Shown here: piece after piece, positions 1 to 7,414 of the stretch
Numbering within the stretch: the stretch's first letter is position 1
How the letters are laid out: each line of letters opens with the position of its first letter
Source: Kangiellaceae bacterium
Lineage (GTDB): Bacteria; Pseudomonadota; Gammaproteobacteria; Enterobacterales; Kangiellaceae
NCBI GenBank assembly: GCA_030148365.1
Contig: JASBTO010000107.1
Span: 1-24,207, forward strand
Reading direction: 5' to 3'
Length of the DNA: 24,207 nucleotides
Made by a program: the position numbers and the translations under genes
Notes under the pieces: generated by a model
What the model was told of the DNA's origin: nothing
The model's input: the letters and a program-made list of their open reading frames with translations, nothing else
The model's database searches: none

Positions 1-159
1 GGTTGTGCTACTACCCAAATACCCGATAATCTGGGTGGTGCGAAACAACAGGTTCAAAAATTCTGTAAGTCGGGATCCGCACTTGTCTACACATCAAAAT
101 ATGCAGACAGAATCATTCCCCCTGCTCGGGCATGGGACGGAGGCACCTGTAAGAACTAG
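1..159 (+). CDS. C-terminal fragment of an unrecognised protein (5' end outside window)
   Basis: Reading frame 1 is open from the first base and ends at TAG 157-159, giving 52 residues. The fragment contains three cysteines and ends WDGGTCKN. It has a normal amino-acid mix rather than the skew of a random frame. An intrinsic terminator starts 20 bases after the stop, as expected at the end of a transcription unit, and this is the main reason for calling it real. I do not recognise the family. Cysteines near the end would suit an exported protein, but that is inference. A start-to-stop scan misses it because its start lies left of the window. Confidence 0.6.
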   Translation, partial: GCATTQIPDNLGGAKQQVQKFCKSGSALVYTSKYADRIIPPARAWDGGTCKN

Positions 160-178
160 GGCTGCCCCATCCGGAGAA

Positions 179-210
179 AGGAAAGAAACCTGGTTTCTTT
201 CCTTTTTTTT
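179..210 (+). terminator. Rho-independent terminator after the left-edge gene
   Basis: A perfect 11-bp inverted repeat, GGAAAGAAACC / GGTTTCTTTCC, with essentially no spacer is followed by eight T residues (203-210). In the folded RNA the innermost pairs would open to make the loop. It lies 20 bases after the stop at 157-159 and 32 bases before the ATG at 242. It therefore argues against any start for the next gene upstream of about 210. Confidence 0.85.
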
Positions 211-241
211 ATGGCCGACAAAATGGGTTTTTATTTTCGGG

Positions 242-1354
242 ATGTATGTCGGCCTCTGGCTGCTCAGTGGTTGCACGAGTACCGGCGCGCAAACCGGCAT
301 GCTCGATGAGCTTCTGGAGCGGGCAACTGTAGCGGATGTATCCGGAATCTATATTGTGGAAATTCATGCTGACCGGATTGTTAACCATAGCGCGGGAGTT
401 TTGTCACTGGAAAAGCCAGCGCCGATAAACGGCAGCTCCCGGATCCGGATAGCCAGCCTGGGCAAACTCTATGGCAGCGCCCTCGTCGCAAGCTATGTTC
501 TCGACGGGCAACTGGATCTGGACGAGTCGGTCGCGCCCTGGTTGCAAGGGACCGGTTTGTTCGCCGGCCGGCAGGCGCAGCAGATCACCTGGCGCATGTT
601 GCTTGATCAGACCAGCGGTATTGAAAACTATACGGATCTGGCAGCCTGGCGCGAAAAAAAATTCGTCACGGCACCAGAGTCAGCCTGGTCCCGGTCGCAG
701 ATCTACCGGCTGTTGCAAGACTATCCCCTGAGGTTTGCACCCGGCTCCCGCTGGTCCTACTCCAACTCCAATGCCCTGTTGCTCGCCGATGCGCTGGAAA
801 ATAAAACCGGTATCCCGTATGGACAGCAACTAGCCCAACGGGTGTACCCGCTTGCGAATATTACCGGGACCGGTATCGACGACGGGCGTTACGACAACGA
901 TTGGGTGCACGGTTACTTTGGCACGGCTCCGAGGCGCGCTACCTTGCGCTGGCGGCACGGCTTTCACGATGCCGGTCTGACATCGTCCCTGTCGGAGCTG
1001 GCCCGGTTTCTGCAATTTCTTTACTTTGATCCGGATTCGGTTGCGGCCTATTTGCGCGAGCAATGGATGACTTGCCAACTGGAGAAAGCAACTCCGGATG
1101 GCGGCGCTTATTGCCTTGGCATGAACCGGCAGTCCCTGGCGGCAGATACGGTTTATTTCTATATCGAAGGCAACTGGCCGGGTTATCACAGCAGCAGTTT
1201 TTTCTTTCCGGCTAGCGGGCGCGCACTACTGATTTTTACCGCCACAACCTCACGACAGGCAGATGGATGGCACGATCGGCTGGAGGATTATTTTCTGAAG
1301 CAGGAGGCGATCAAAGCAGGCGGCAAACCCGGTAGCTATGGGCAAAGCCCTTGA
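242..1354 (+). CDS. Beta-lactamase-fold serine hydrolase, probable lipoprotein
   Basis: The 370-residue protein belongs to the beta-lactamase/penicillin-binding-protein-like serine hydrolase superfamily. It shows the SxxK nucleophile motif SLGK (Ser72, Lys75) and the YxN motif YSN (Tyr173-Asn175). The third motif, usually K/H-T/S-G, is unusual: the aligned segment reads YIEG (307-310) before a family-like PGY. Activity could be esterase- or peptidase-like, or altered. The N-terminus MYVGLWLLSGC carries a lipobox-like LSGC, suggesting an outer-membrane or periplasmic lipoprotein, although the signal is short and lacks basic residues. The frame stays open upstream to position 5, but it would run through the terminator at 179-210, so I place the start at ATG 242. 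No good ribosome binding site is visible. Its last 44 bases overlap the 3' end of the convergent sensor gene. Confidence 0.8.
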   Translation: MYVGLWLLSGCTSTGAQTGMLDELLERATVADVSGIYIVEIHADRIVNHSAGVLSLEKPAPINGSSRIRIASLGKLYGSALVASYVLDGQLDLDESVAPWLQGTGLFAGRQAQQITWRMLLDQTSGIENYTDLAAWREKKFVTAPESAWSRSQIYRLLQDYPLRFAPGSRWSYSNSNALLLADALENKTGIPYGQQLAQRVYPLANITGTGIDDGRYDNDWVHGYFGTAPRRATLRWRHGFHDAGLTSSLSELARFLQFLYFDPDSVAAYLREQWMTCQLEKATPDGGAYCLGMNRQSLAADTVYFYIEGNWPGYHSSSFFFPASGRALLIFTATTSRQADGWHDRLEDYFLKQEAIKAGGKPGSYGQSP

Positions 1355-4300
1355 GTTCTACATCCTGCGGAGCCGAAAACCGGAATTTCCTGTCCGCGAG
1401 GATCTGTACCGGGTAGGTCAGCAGAATTTCGCCGGGATTGGCCAGCGCCTGGATCCGGAAGGCCAGGTTCATCGCACTGCCGACGGCCCTGTAGACAAGG
1501 TGCTGATCCGAACCAAAGCTACCGACCGTGGCAAAGTCCTGATGAATGCCAATACGCAGATTCAGATCCTCGCTGACCCCCGAGGCCTGCCACTTGTCCG
1601 ACAGTTTCTGCATGATGGCCTGCATGGATTTTGCCAGCGCAAGGCTCTGGTTGGCCTGTTGCTCCTTGGTGGCTTTGCCGCCGGTTCCGAACAGGACCAC
1701 CAGCCCGTCTCCGAGCACTTCATTGAGCAACCCGCCGTGCTGTCCGGTGGCCTCACCCATCTCCGCAATAAATTCGTTGAGCATGCCCGCAATGGTTTCG
1801 GGTTCATACTTGTCGGAAATACTGGTGAAGCCGACAAGATCGGCAAACAGTACCGTAATGCGCAGGCGCTGGGCAGCCAGTCTGTCGATGCCATCGCTGT
1901 TGATGATGCGTTCGACAATGGGGTGCGGAAAGTATTTTTTCAGCTTGCTGCAGGTTTCATTGAGTAAACGGATCTTTCGATCCTGGCGATCGGACTCCAG
2001 TAATTGATGCACCATCAACAGCGTTCGTACCCGTGACAACAATTCATCCTTGTCGACGGGTTTATTGATATAGTCATTGGCCCCGGCGTTGAGGCCGGCG
2101 ACACGATCCTCACTCCGGGTTTTTGCCGACAGCAATAAAATAGGAAGCTCGATTTGACTCAGGCTTTCCCGCAGCCGGCGGGTGACGGTAATACCACTCA
2201 TACGCGGCATCATGACGTCGAGAATGACCAGATCGAATGCTTCATTTTCCAGGCGCTGCAGCGCGGTTTCGCCACTTTCCGATTCGTATATGTCATAACC
2301 CTGGGTCGAAAGTAGTCCGGCAATGACTTTCAGATTGACAGGATCGTCATCGACCACCAGAATTTTCGGGCGCGCCGCGGCATCCCTCTCGGGGCGGTCG
2401 AGCTCCCGGTGCAGCTCGGCAACCGGCATCGCTTTGGGGTAGGCAAGTCGCGTCGCGGTAGTGTCGATCCGTCCCAGTTTCTGATCGCTGGCGATGGGCA
2501 TGGCAAAACTGAAAGTCGAGCCGACGGAGGGCTCGGATTCAATCTTGAGCCTGGAGCCGTGCAGTTCGATCAGTTTCCGTGAAATCGCAAGGCCCAAACC
2601 GGTGCCGCCCCGTTTCACAGCTTCCAGGTTATCGCCCTGTTTGAAGGGCTTGAGAATGGCATCGAGATCGTCAGGACGGATGCCAATGCCGGTATCCCGG
2701 ACACTGATGACCACTTCCTGCTGATGTACCTGCGCATCGATTTCGATCGTACCCGAGTCCGTATATTTGAGCGCATTGCCGACCAGGTTGTAGAGAATTT
2801 GCTGCAGCCGATCTTCGTCGGCATGGATACTGGGCAGTTCGGCGGGCAGGCGGGTTTGCAGCTGCAGGGATTTGCGCTGCGCCAGTGGCATGAGCAGATC
2901 GCAGACGCTGGTCAGCACCGCATCGAGGTTGATCGGCTCCCGGTGCAGTTCAATTGAATCATAGGAAAGCTTTTTGAAATCCAGAATGGAGTCCACCAGA
3001 TAGGACAGGCGACGGCCACTGTTGGCGATCAGATCCAGATGATCGATGACTTCCGGATCCAGGGCGCCGGCGCTTCCGGATTTAAGTGATTCAGCCAGGC
3101 CGATAATACCGTTGAGCGGGGTTCTCAGTTCATGGGAAGTGTTGGCCAGAAATTCATCTTTGAGTCGATCGATGGCCTTGAGACGATTGCTGACTTCTTG
3201 CTCCGCTGCCAGTTTCTGTCGATGTCGCAGGTACAGGGCGGCAATGATGCTCACCGCTGCCAACAGGTAAACGAGGTAAGCCCACCAGGTCCGGTACCAG
3301 GGAGGCAGTACTTCGAAGGAGAGTTCGGTGATCTGATCGTTGATCAGGCCGTCGGCGTTGCTGGCGCGGATCTGGAACCGGTAGTGGCCGGGATCCAGAT
3401 TGGTAAAAGCTGCCTCATGGGTGTCGCTCGCGACCAGCCAGTTTTTTTGATACGGAATGAGTCGATAGGCGAACTGGGTCCGGGATGGCTGACTGAAATC
3501 CTGAGAGGCAAATTCGAAAGTGATTTCATTATTGTTGTAGTCAAGTACCAGAGGCGACCGATCGAACACATCCCGGTCATCGGACAGACGGCGTGAACGG
3601 GTCAGGACGCCGGTCACCATGGCCTCGGGAGTGAACTGACTGTCCGTCATCGGCGCCGGATTGATGATGGCAACACCGGCTATCGTGCCCCAGAAAAACA
3701 GCCCCTGTCGACTCTGGCTGACGGCATTGTCGGTAAACTCATCGGAAGGCAGACCATCTTGCATGCCGAGGTTGGTAAACAGCCGGGTGCGCAGATTGAA
3801 CGCCGACAGGCCACGATTGGTACCCAGCCACAGTCGCCCATGATGGTCCTCGGCGATGCTGTTGATCACACTGTCGGGCAAGCCATCGGCTTCAGAAAAA
3901 TTGCTGAAGGTAAAGTTTTGGTTACGGCGACTGGTCTCGGGGAGCAGGTTGAGACCGTTTTGGGTGCCAATCCAGAGATTGTTCTGATGATCAATAAACA
4001 GCGATCGGATGGTGTTGTTGGTGAGCGACTCTGGCTGGTCCGGCGCGTAGGTGTAGTTTTCCGGCTTTGGCTGATCAGGGCGCCATTTCAGCAAACCCTG
4101 TCCCCAGGTGCCCATCCAGAAGTATCCGTCCCGGTCGATTTCCAGGCTGCGCACCAGGGAACTGCCGTCAAAACCGGTCGGGTCGCTGGTGTCGGAGATC
4201 AGGGTGTCAGGCCAGGTTTCCAGCAGTTCGCCACCGGTACCGGCCAGTTTCATCAGGCCCGTGGCCGACGCCATCCAGACGTTGCCGTCCGGATCTTCTT

Positions 4301-5732
4301 TGAGCAGGTAGAGCCTCTGATCGTCGGACAGGTCCCCGGGACTGGCAATTTCCATCAGCCGGGTAGCATCGGGATCATCGGGGTCGACAATGCCGAGGTG
4401 ACCTTGCAGAGAAGTGAACCACAGGCGCCCATCCCGCGTTACCAGGAGAGAATGGGGCGTCTGATCGCGCTGCGGCTGTCCGGTGGCGATGAGTGGAAAG
4501 TCCCGCTCCAGGCTGTCGGCATCCACGTCATAGCGATCGAGACCGTTGCTGGTGGCGATCCAGATATTGCCCTTGCCGTCGCTGGTCAAATCCCAGATCA
4601 GGTTGCCGCTGAGCGAGTCTGCTTCCAACGGCGAATGAATGAGACGGCTGACCGCAGTATTGCCCGGCAGGGATTTTTGCAGGCCACCGCCATCGGTCCC
4701 GATCCATATACAGCCATCAAGACTCTGGAACAAAGTGACAATTTCATCGAAGGCGGGGCTTAGGGGATCTGCCGGATCATGGGCAAGCTCAGTGATCTTG
4801 CCGCTGTTGGCGAGCTTGATATTGAGGCCGCGTGCGGCAGTGGCAAACCAGAGGTTTCCCTGCCGGTCCTTGAGCAGGGCGCGGACATTGTTTTCTGACA
4901 GCCGACGGGATTCGGTCGCCTGACTGTGGTAGCGGGCAAGGATACTGCCCATGGCCGAAACTTCAGTCACTCCCTGATTACGGGTGGCGACCCAGAGGTG
5001 TTGTTCGGGGTCGATATAGAGGCTGTTGATGATGGGCTGCAGGTTGTCGGTGAGCGGCAGTCCGGCAACCGTATCAAAGGATTGCTCGGCGGCGTGGTAG
5101 AGCGCCACTTCATTACGGGTCGCTATCCAGAGGTCGCCATTGCCGAGTGCGGCAATGTCGATCACCGGGCCCGATGGCAGAGACTGGGGGTCAAGAGGAT
5201 TGTACTGGAACTTGAGAAAGCCGTTGTTCTCCGGCTGAAACAGATCCAGTCCACTGGCGGTACCGACCCAGATGCGACCTTCCGGATCTTCATCGAGAGC
5301 AAAGATGTCGGCCTCGCTGATACTGTCGAAGCGTGCGGGGTCCGGCAGGAAGCGGACAAATCCCGGTTGCCCCGGCATCTTGCGGTTAAGACCGCCTTGC
5401 AAGGTACCTACCCACAAAGCGCCCCGGGAGTCGACCAGCAAGCTGGTAATCAGGTTGCTGGACAAGGTGGAATTGTCACGGGGATCGCTTCGGTACAGGC
5501 GGAACTGGTAACCGTCGTATCGGTACAGGCCATCGTAGGTGCCGACCCAGATAAACCCGGCCTGATCCTGGGTGATGGCGGTGATGGAAGTGGGGATTTC
5601 ACCTTCAGCCACCTGCACAGACTGAAAACTGAAAGTGCGTAATTTTGCCGAGGCTGTAAAAGCCAGCGTCGACAGCAACAGGGCGAGCAACCAACGCGCA
5701 AGCCTTCCGTTAGTCACGAGGTAGCGAATCAA
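1311..5732 (-). CDS. Hybrid sensor: double propeller, histidine kinase, receiver and nucleotide cyclase
   Basis: A 1473-residue one-protein signalling pathway. A signal peptide or membrane anchor (about 8-28) precedes some 14 Reg_prop-type repeats (pattern G-x-x-W-[IVM]-[GA]-T) to about residue 690. This count fits two seven-bladed propellers in the periplasm. A Y_Y_Y-like domain follows (about 740-800), then one membrane helix (about 816-838). The cytoplasmic part has HisKA with SHELRTPLNG (His867), HATPase_c with N box, DTGIGI and GTGLGL, a receiver with phospho-acceptor Asp1172 and Lys in NKPV, and a C-terminal class III cyclase. The cyclase keeps both metal Asp residues (1298, 1342) and the Asn1422/Arg1426 pair. 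Its substrate-selecting positions are Glu1338 and Val1413, not the adenylyl-cyclase Lys/Asp. The start codon is TTG; GTG at 5717 is an alternative. The ligand is unknown. Confidence 0.9.
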   Translation of the reverse strand: MIRYLVTNGRLARWLLALLLSTLAFTASAKLRTFSFQSVQVAEGEIPTSITAITQDQAGFIWVGTYDGLYRYDGYQFRLYRSDPRDNSTLSSNLITSLLVDSRGALWVGTLQGGLNRKMPGQPGFVRFLPDPARFDSISEADIFALDEDPEGRIWVGTASGLDLFQPENNGFLKFQYNPLDPQSLPSGPVIDIAALGNGDLWIATRNEVALYHAAEQSFDTVAGLPLTDNLQPIINSLYIDPEQHLWVATRNQGVTEVSAMGSILARYHSQATESRRLSENNVRALLKDRQGNLWFATAARGLNIKLANSGKITELAHDPADPLSPAFDEIVTLFQSLDGCIWIGTDGGGLQKSLPGNTAVSRLIHSPLEADSLSGNLIWDLTSDGKGNIWIATSNGLDRYDVDADSLERDFPLIATGQPQRDQTPHSLLVTRDGRLWFTSLQGHLGIVDPDDPDATRLMEIASPGDLSDDQRLYLLKEDPDGNVWMASATGLMKLAGTGGELLETWPDTLISDTSDPTGFDGSSLVRSLEIDRDGYFWMGTWGQGLLKWRPDQPKPENYTYAPDQPESLTNNTIRSLFIDHQNNLWIGTQNGLNLLPETSRRNQNFTFSNFSEADGLPDSVINSIAEDHHGRLWLGTNRGLSAFNLRTRLFTNLGMQDGLPSDEFTDNAVSQSRQGLFFWGTIAGVAIINPAPMTDSQFTPEAMVTGVLTRSRRLSDDRDVFDRSPLVLDYNNNEITFEFASQDFSQPSRTQFAYRLIPYQKNWLVASDTHEAAFTNLDPGHYRFQIRASNADGLINDQITELSFEVLPPWYRTWWAYLVYLLAAVSIIAALYLRHRQKLAAEQEVSNRLKAIDRLKDEFLANTSHELRTPLNGIIGLAESLKSGSAGALDPEVIDHLDLIANSGRRLSYLVDSILDFKKLSYDSIELHREPINLDAVLTSVCDLLMPLAQRKSLQLQTRLPAELPSIHADEDRLQQILYNLVGNALKYTDSGTIEIDAQVHQQEVVISVRDTGIGIRPDDLDAILKPFKQGDNLEAVKRGGTGLGLAISRKLIELHGSRLKIESEPSVGSTFSFAMPIASDQKLGRIDTTATRLAYPKAMPVAELHRELDRPERDAAARPKILVVDDDPVNLKVIAGLLSTQGYDIYESESGETALQRLENEAFDLVILDVMMPRMSGITVTRRLRESLSQIELPILLLSAKTRSEDRVAGLNAGANDYINKPVDKDELLSRVRTLLMVHQLLESDRQDRKIRLLNETCSKLKKYFPHPIVERIINSDGIDRLAAQRLRITVLFADLVGFTSISDKYEPETIAGMLNEFIAEMGEATGQHGGLLNEVLGDGLVVLFGTGGKATKEQQANQSLALAKSMQAIMQKLSDKWQASGVSEDLNLRIGIHQDFATVGSFGSDQHLVYRAVGSAMNLAFRIQALANPGEILLTYPVQILADRKFRFSAPQDVELKGFAHSYRVCRLL

Positions 5733-5794
5733 TTCCGGTAGCAGGCGAGATGTCCCCCTAAAAGCCGAATAGCCGGCAAGTGTGATTGAGATTC

Positions 5795-5803
5795 ATTCTA
5801 TCA
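5795..5803 (-). promoter_or_regulatory. Possible extended -10 promoter for the hybrid sensor
   Basis: On the minus strand this reads TGATAGAAT, an extended -10 element (TGn followed by TAGAAT), placed about 63 bases upstream of the TTG start at 5732. No convincing -35 box lies at the right distance, as is usual for extended -10 promoters. This is a weak call made by eye. Confidence 0.3.
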
Positions 5804-6012
5804 AAAGTACTGACGATTTCCTGTGCAAATTAATGGCCGCCCCGGGCGCTGCCGGCGCCGGCGACTCCGACATGCCGGTGTGTTACCGGCCAACGTTCCG
5901 CAGAAGGTCGCCCGAGTCTGAGCCGGATCCCGGACGGGTCAATTGCGAAACGTTTGACAAGGGCTCCGGTTTACATCGAAGCTTGGGGATTGGCAGCGAG
6001 GCAAGTAACCAT

Positions 6013-7308
6013 ATGTCGATGACGATCCAGACAGTTCAGGAACGATCCCTGGACGACGTCCCGCACTTTCCGGAGCGGGAAAAACCCATGGGGTTTATCA
6101 TGCGCCTGGCCAAGGCCTTGCATACCTATGGCGTGCCCGCCTATGAACTCGAGCAACTGATGACCACCGTCGCCGAGCGACTCGGCTACGGATTGCAATG
6201 CATGTCCCTGCCGACCAGTATCACGCTGTCCCTCGCGACCACCGAAGATGAAGGCTCGACCTTTGTGATCCGGGCCGCGCCCGGGGAAATCAATCTGGAG
6301 AAACTGCGGCGCACCACAGCGGTGGCCTTCGATGTGATGGAAGGGCGTATGACACCGAGGGAAGGCGCGAAGGTTCTCAAGGAGATCACGACGGCCCCCA
6401 TGTTGTATCCGGACTGGATGATGGTGCCGGCCTTCGGAGTTGCGTCGGCCGCGCTGGCGCGGATATTCGCCGGGGGGCTGAAGGAAATTGTCGTCGCCGC
6501 GATTATCGGTATCCTCGTTGGCTTGCTGGTGGTCGCGCAGCGTAAATGGGCGGCACTCGGCAATGCTCTGCCGATACTCAGCGGTTTGCTGGCCTCCATC
6601 GTGGCTTTTGCCGGCGATTTCTACCTCGAGACGGGCTCGACCTACATCCCGATGGTGTCGGGGATCATTGTGCTTTTGCCGGGCCTGATGCTGACCATCG
6701 CCATGGCAGAGCTTGCGACCCAGAATCTGGTATCCGGCACGGCCCGCTTGTTCGGCGCGGGGACCATTTTTGTACAGCTGGGTCTGGGTGTTGCCATCGG
6801 CAACATGCTGGGCAATTACTGGTTTCCGGTCGACTCCGCGACAACCTCCATTTCGCTCATGCCGGTCTGGAGCCTCTGGTTCGCCATTGCGGTCGCCGGC
6901 CTCAACTTTACCTTGCTCTATCAGTCACGCTTCCGTGACAGTATCTGGATGATGCTGGCGTCTTTGATTGCTTACGCCACGTCGCATTATGCCTCCGCGC
7001 ATCTGGGCGCACCGACCGGCGCCTTCATCGGCGCCCTGTCTGTCGGAGCGGCAGCGCAAATCGTCAATCGATCGCTGGGGGTGGCGGGCGCGGTCATGAT
7101 GTTGCCCGGGTTTATTGTTCTGGTACCGGGAAGCGTCGGGTTCCGTAGTCTGACGGCGCTGCTCGAACACGATGTCATCACCGGTCTCGATACCGCATTT
7201 AACATGCTGCTCGTTGGTATTGCCCTGGCCACCGGTTTCCTGATCACTTCGCTGGCAAATCTGCCACGTACGGAACAGGTGGCTGCCAGCCAGGATGCGG
7301 ATAGCTGA
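6013..7308 (+). CDS. ThrE-family threonine/serine exporter
   Basis: The 431-residue protein has the two-part ThrE architecture. A cytoplasmic N-terminal region (about 25-130, with AKALHTYGVPAYELE and a following beta-rich stretch) leads into two blocks of hydrophobic helices. These are the DUF1212/ThrE-like block (about 136-270) and the smaller ThrE_2-like block (about 285-425, with GAFIGALSVGAAAQIVNR and MMLPGFIVLVPGSVGFRSL). About ten membrane segments are visible. Family members export threonine and serine, and sometimes other small molecules, by proton-driven transport; the substrate here is inferred from the family only. The frame is open from 5782, but the first 77 codons look non-coding. 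ATG 6013 is preceded by GAGG (5998-6001) and gives the usual family length. It is divergent from the hybrid sensor, and no terminator separates it from the channel gene downstream. Confidence 0.88.
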   Translation: MSMTIQTVQERSLDDVPHFPEREKPMGFIMRLAKALHTYGVPAYELEQLMTTVAERLGYGLQCMSLPTSITLSLATTEDEGSTFVIRAAPGEINLEKLRRTTAVAFDVMEGRMTPREGAKVLKEITTAPMLYPDWMMVPAFGVASAALARIFAGGLKEIVVAAIIGILVGLLVVAQRKWAALGNALPILSGLLASIVAFAGDFYLETGSTYIPMVSGIIVLLPGLMLTIAMAELATQNLVSGTARLFGAGTIFVQLGLGVAIGNMLGNYWFPVDSATTSISLMPVWSLWFAIAVAGLNFTLLYQSRFRDSIWMMLASLIAYATSHYASAHLGAPTGAFIGALSVGAAAQIVNRSLGVAGAVMMLPGFIVLVPGSVGFRSLTALLEHDVITGLDTAFNMLLVGIALATGFLITSLANLPRTEQVAASQDADS

Positions 7309-7414
7309 TAACGCCCGCACGCTGTGCCCGGAAAGCTATGGTACTCTTTGGCGGTCATGGTGGCTGAGGCCGAAACCCCCGCATTATTTCGATAATAAAT
7401 TTTGAGTCTGCGAG

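Noticed and set aside
3759..4763. A 334-codon plus-strand frame opposite the hybrid sensor
   Set aside because: It is an antisense shadow of the propeller repeats: low-complexity composition, no ribosome binding site, no family resemblance.
5782..6012. N-terminal extension of the ThrE-like exporter
   Set aside because: The 77 extra residues look non-coding, have no family match, and the ribosome binding site sits before 6013.
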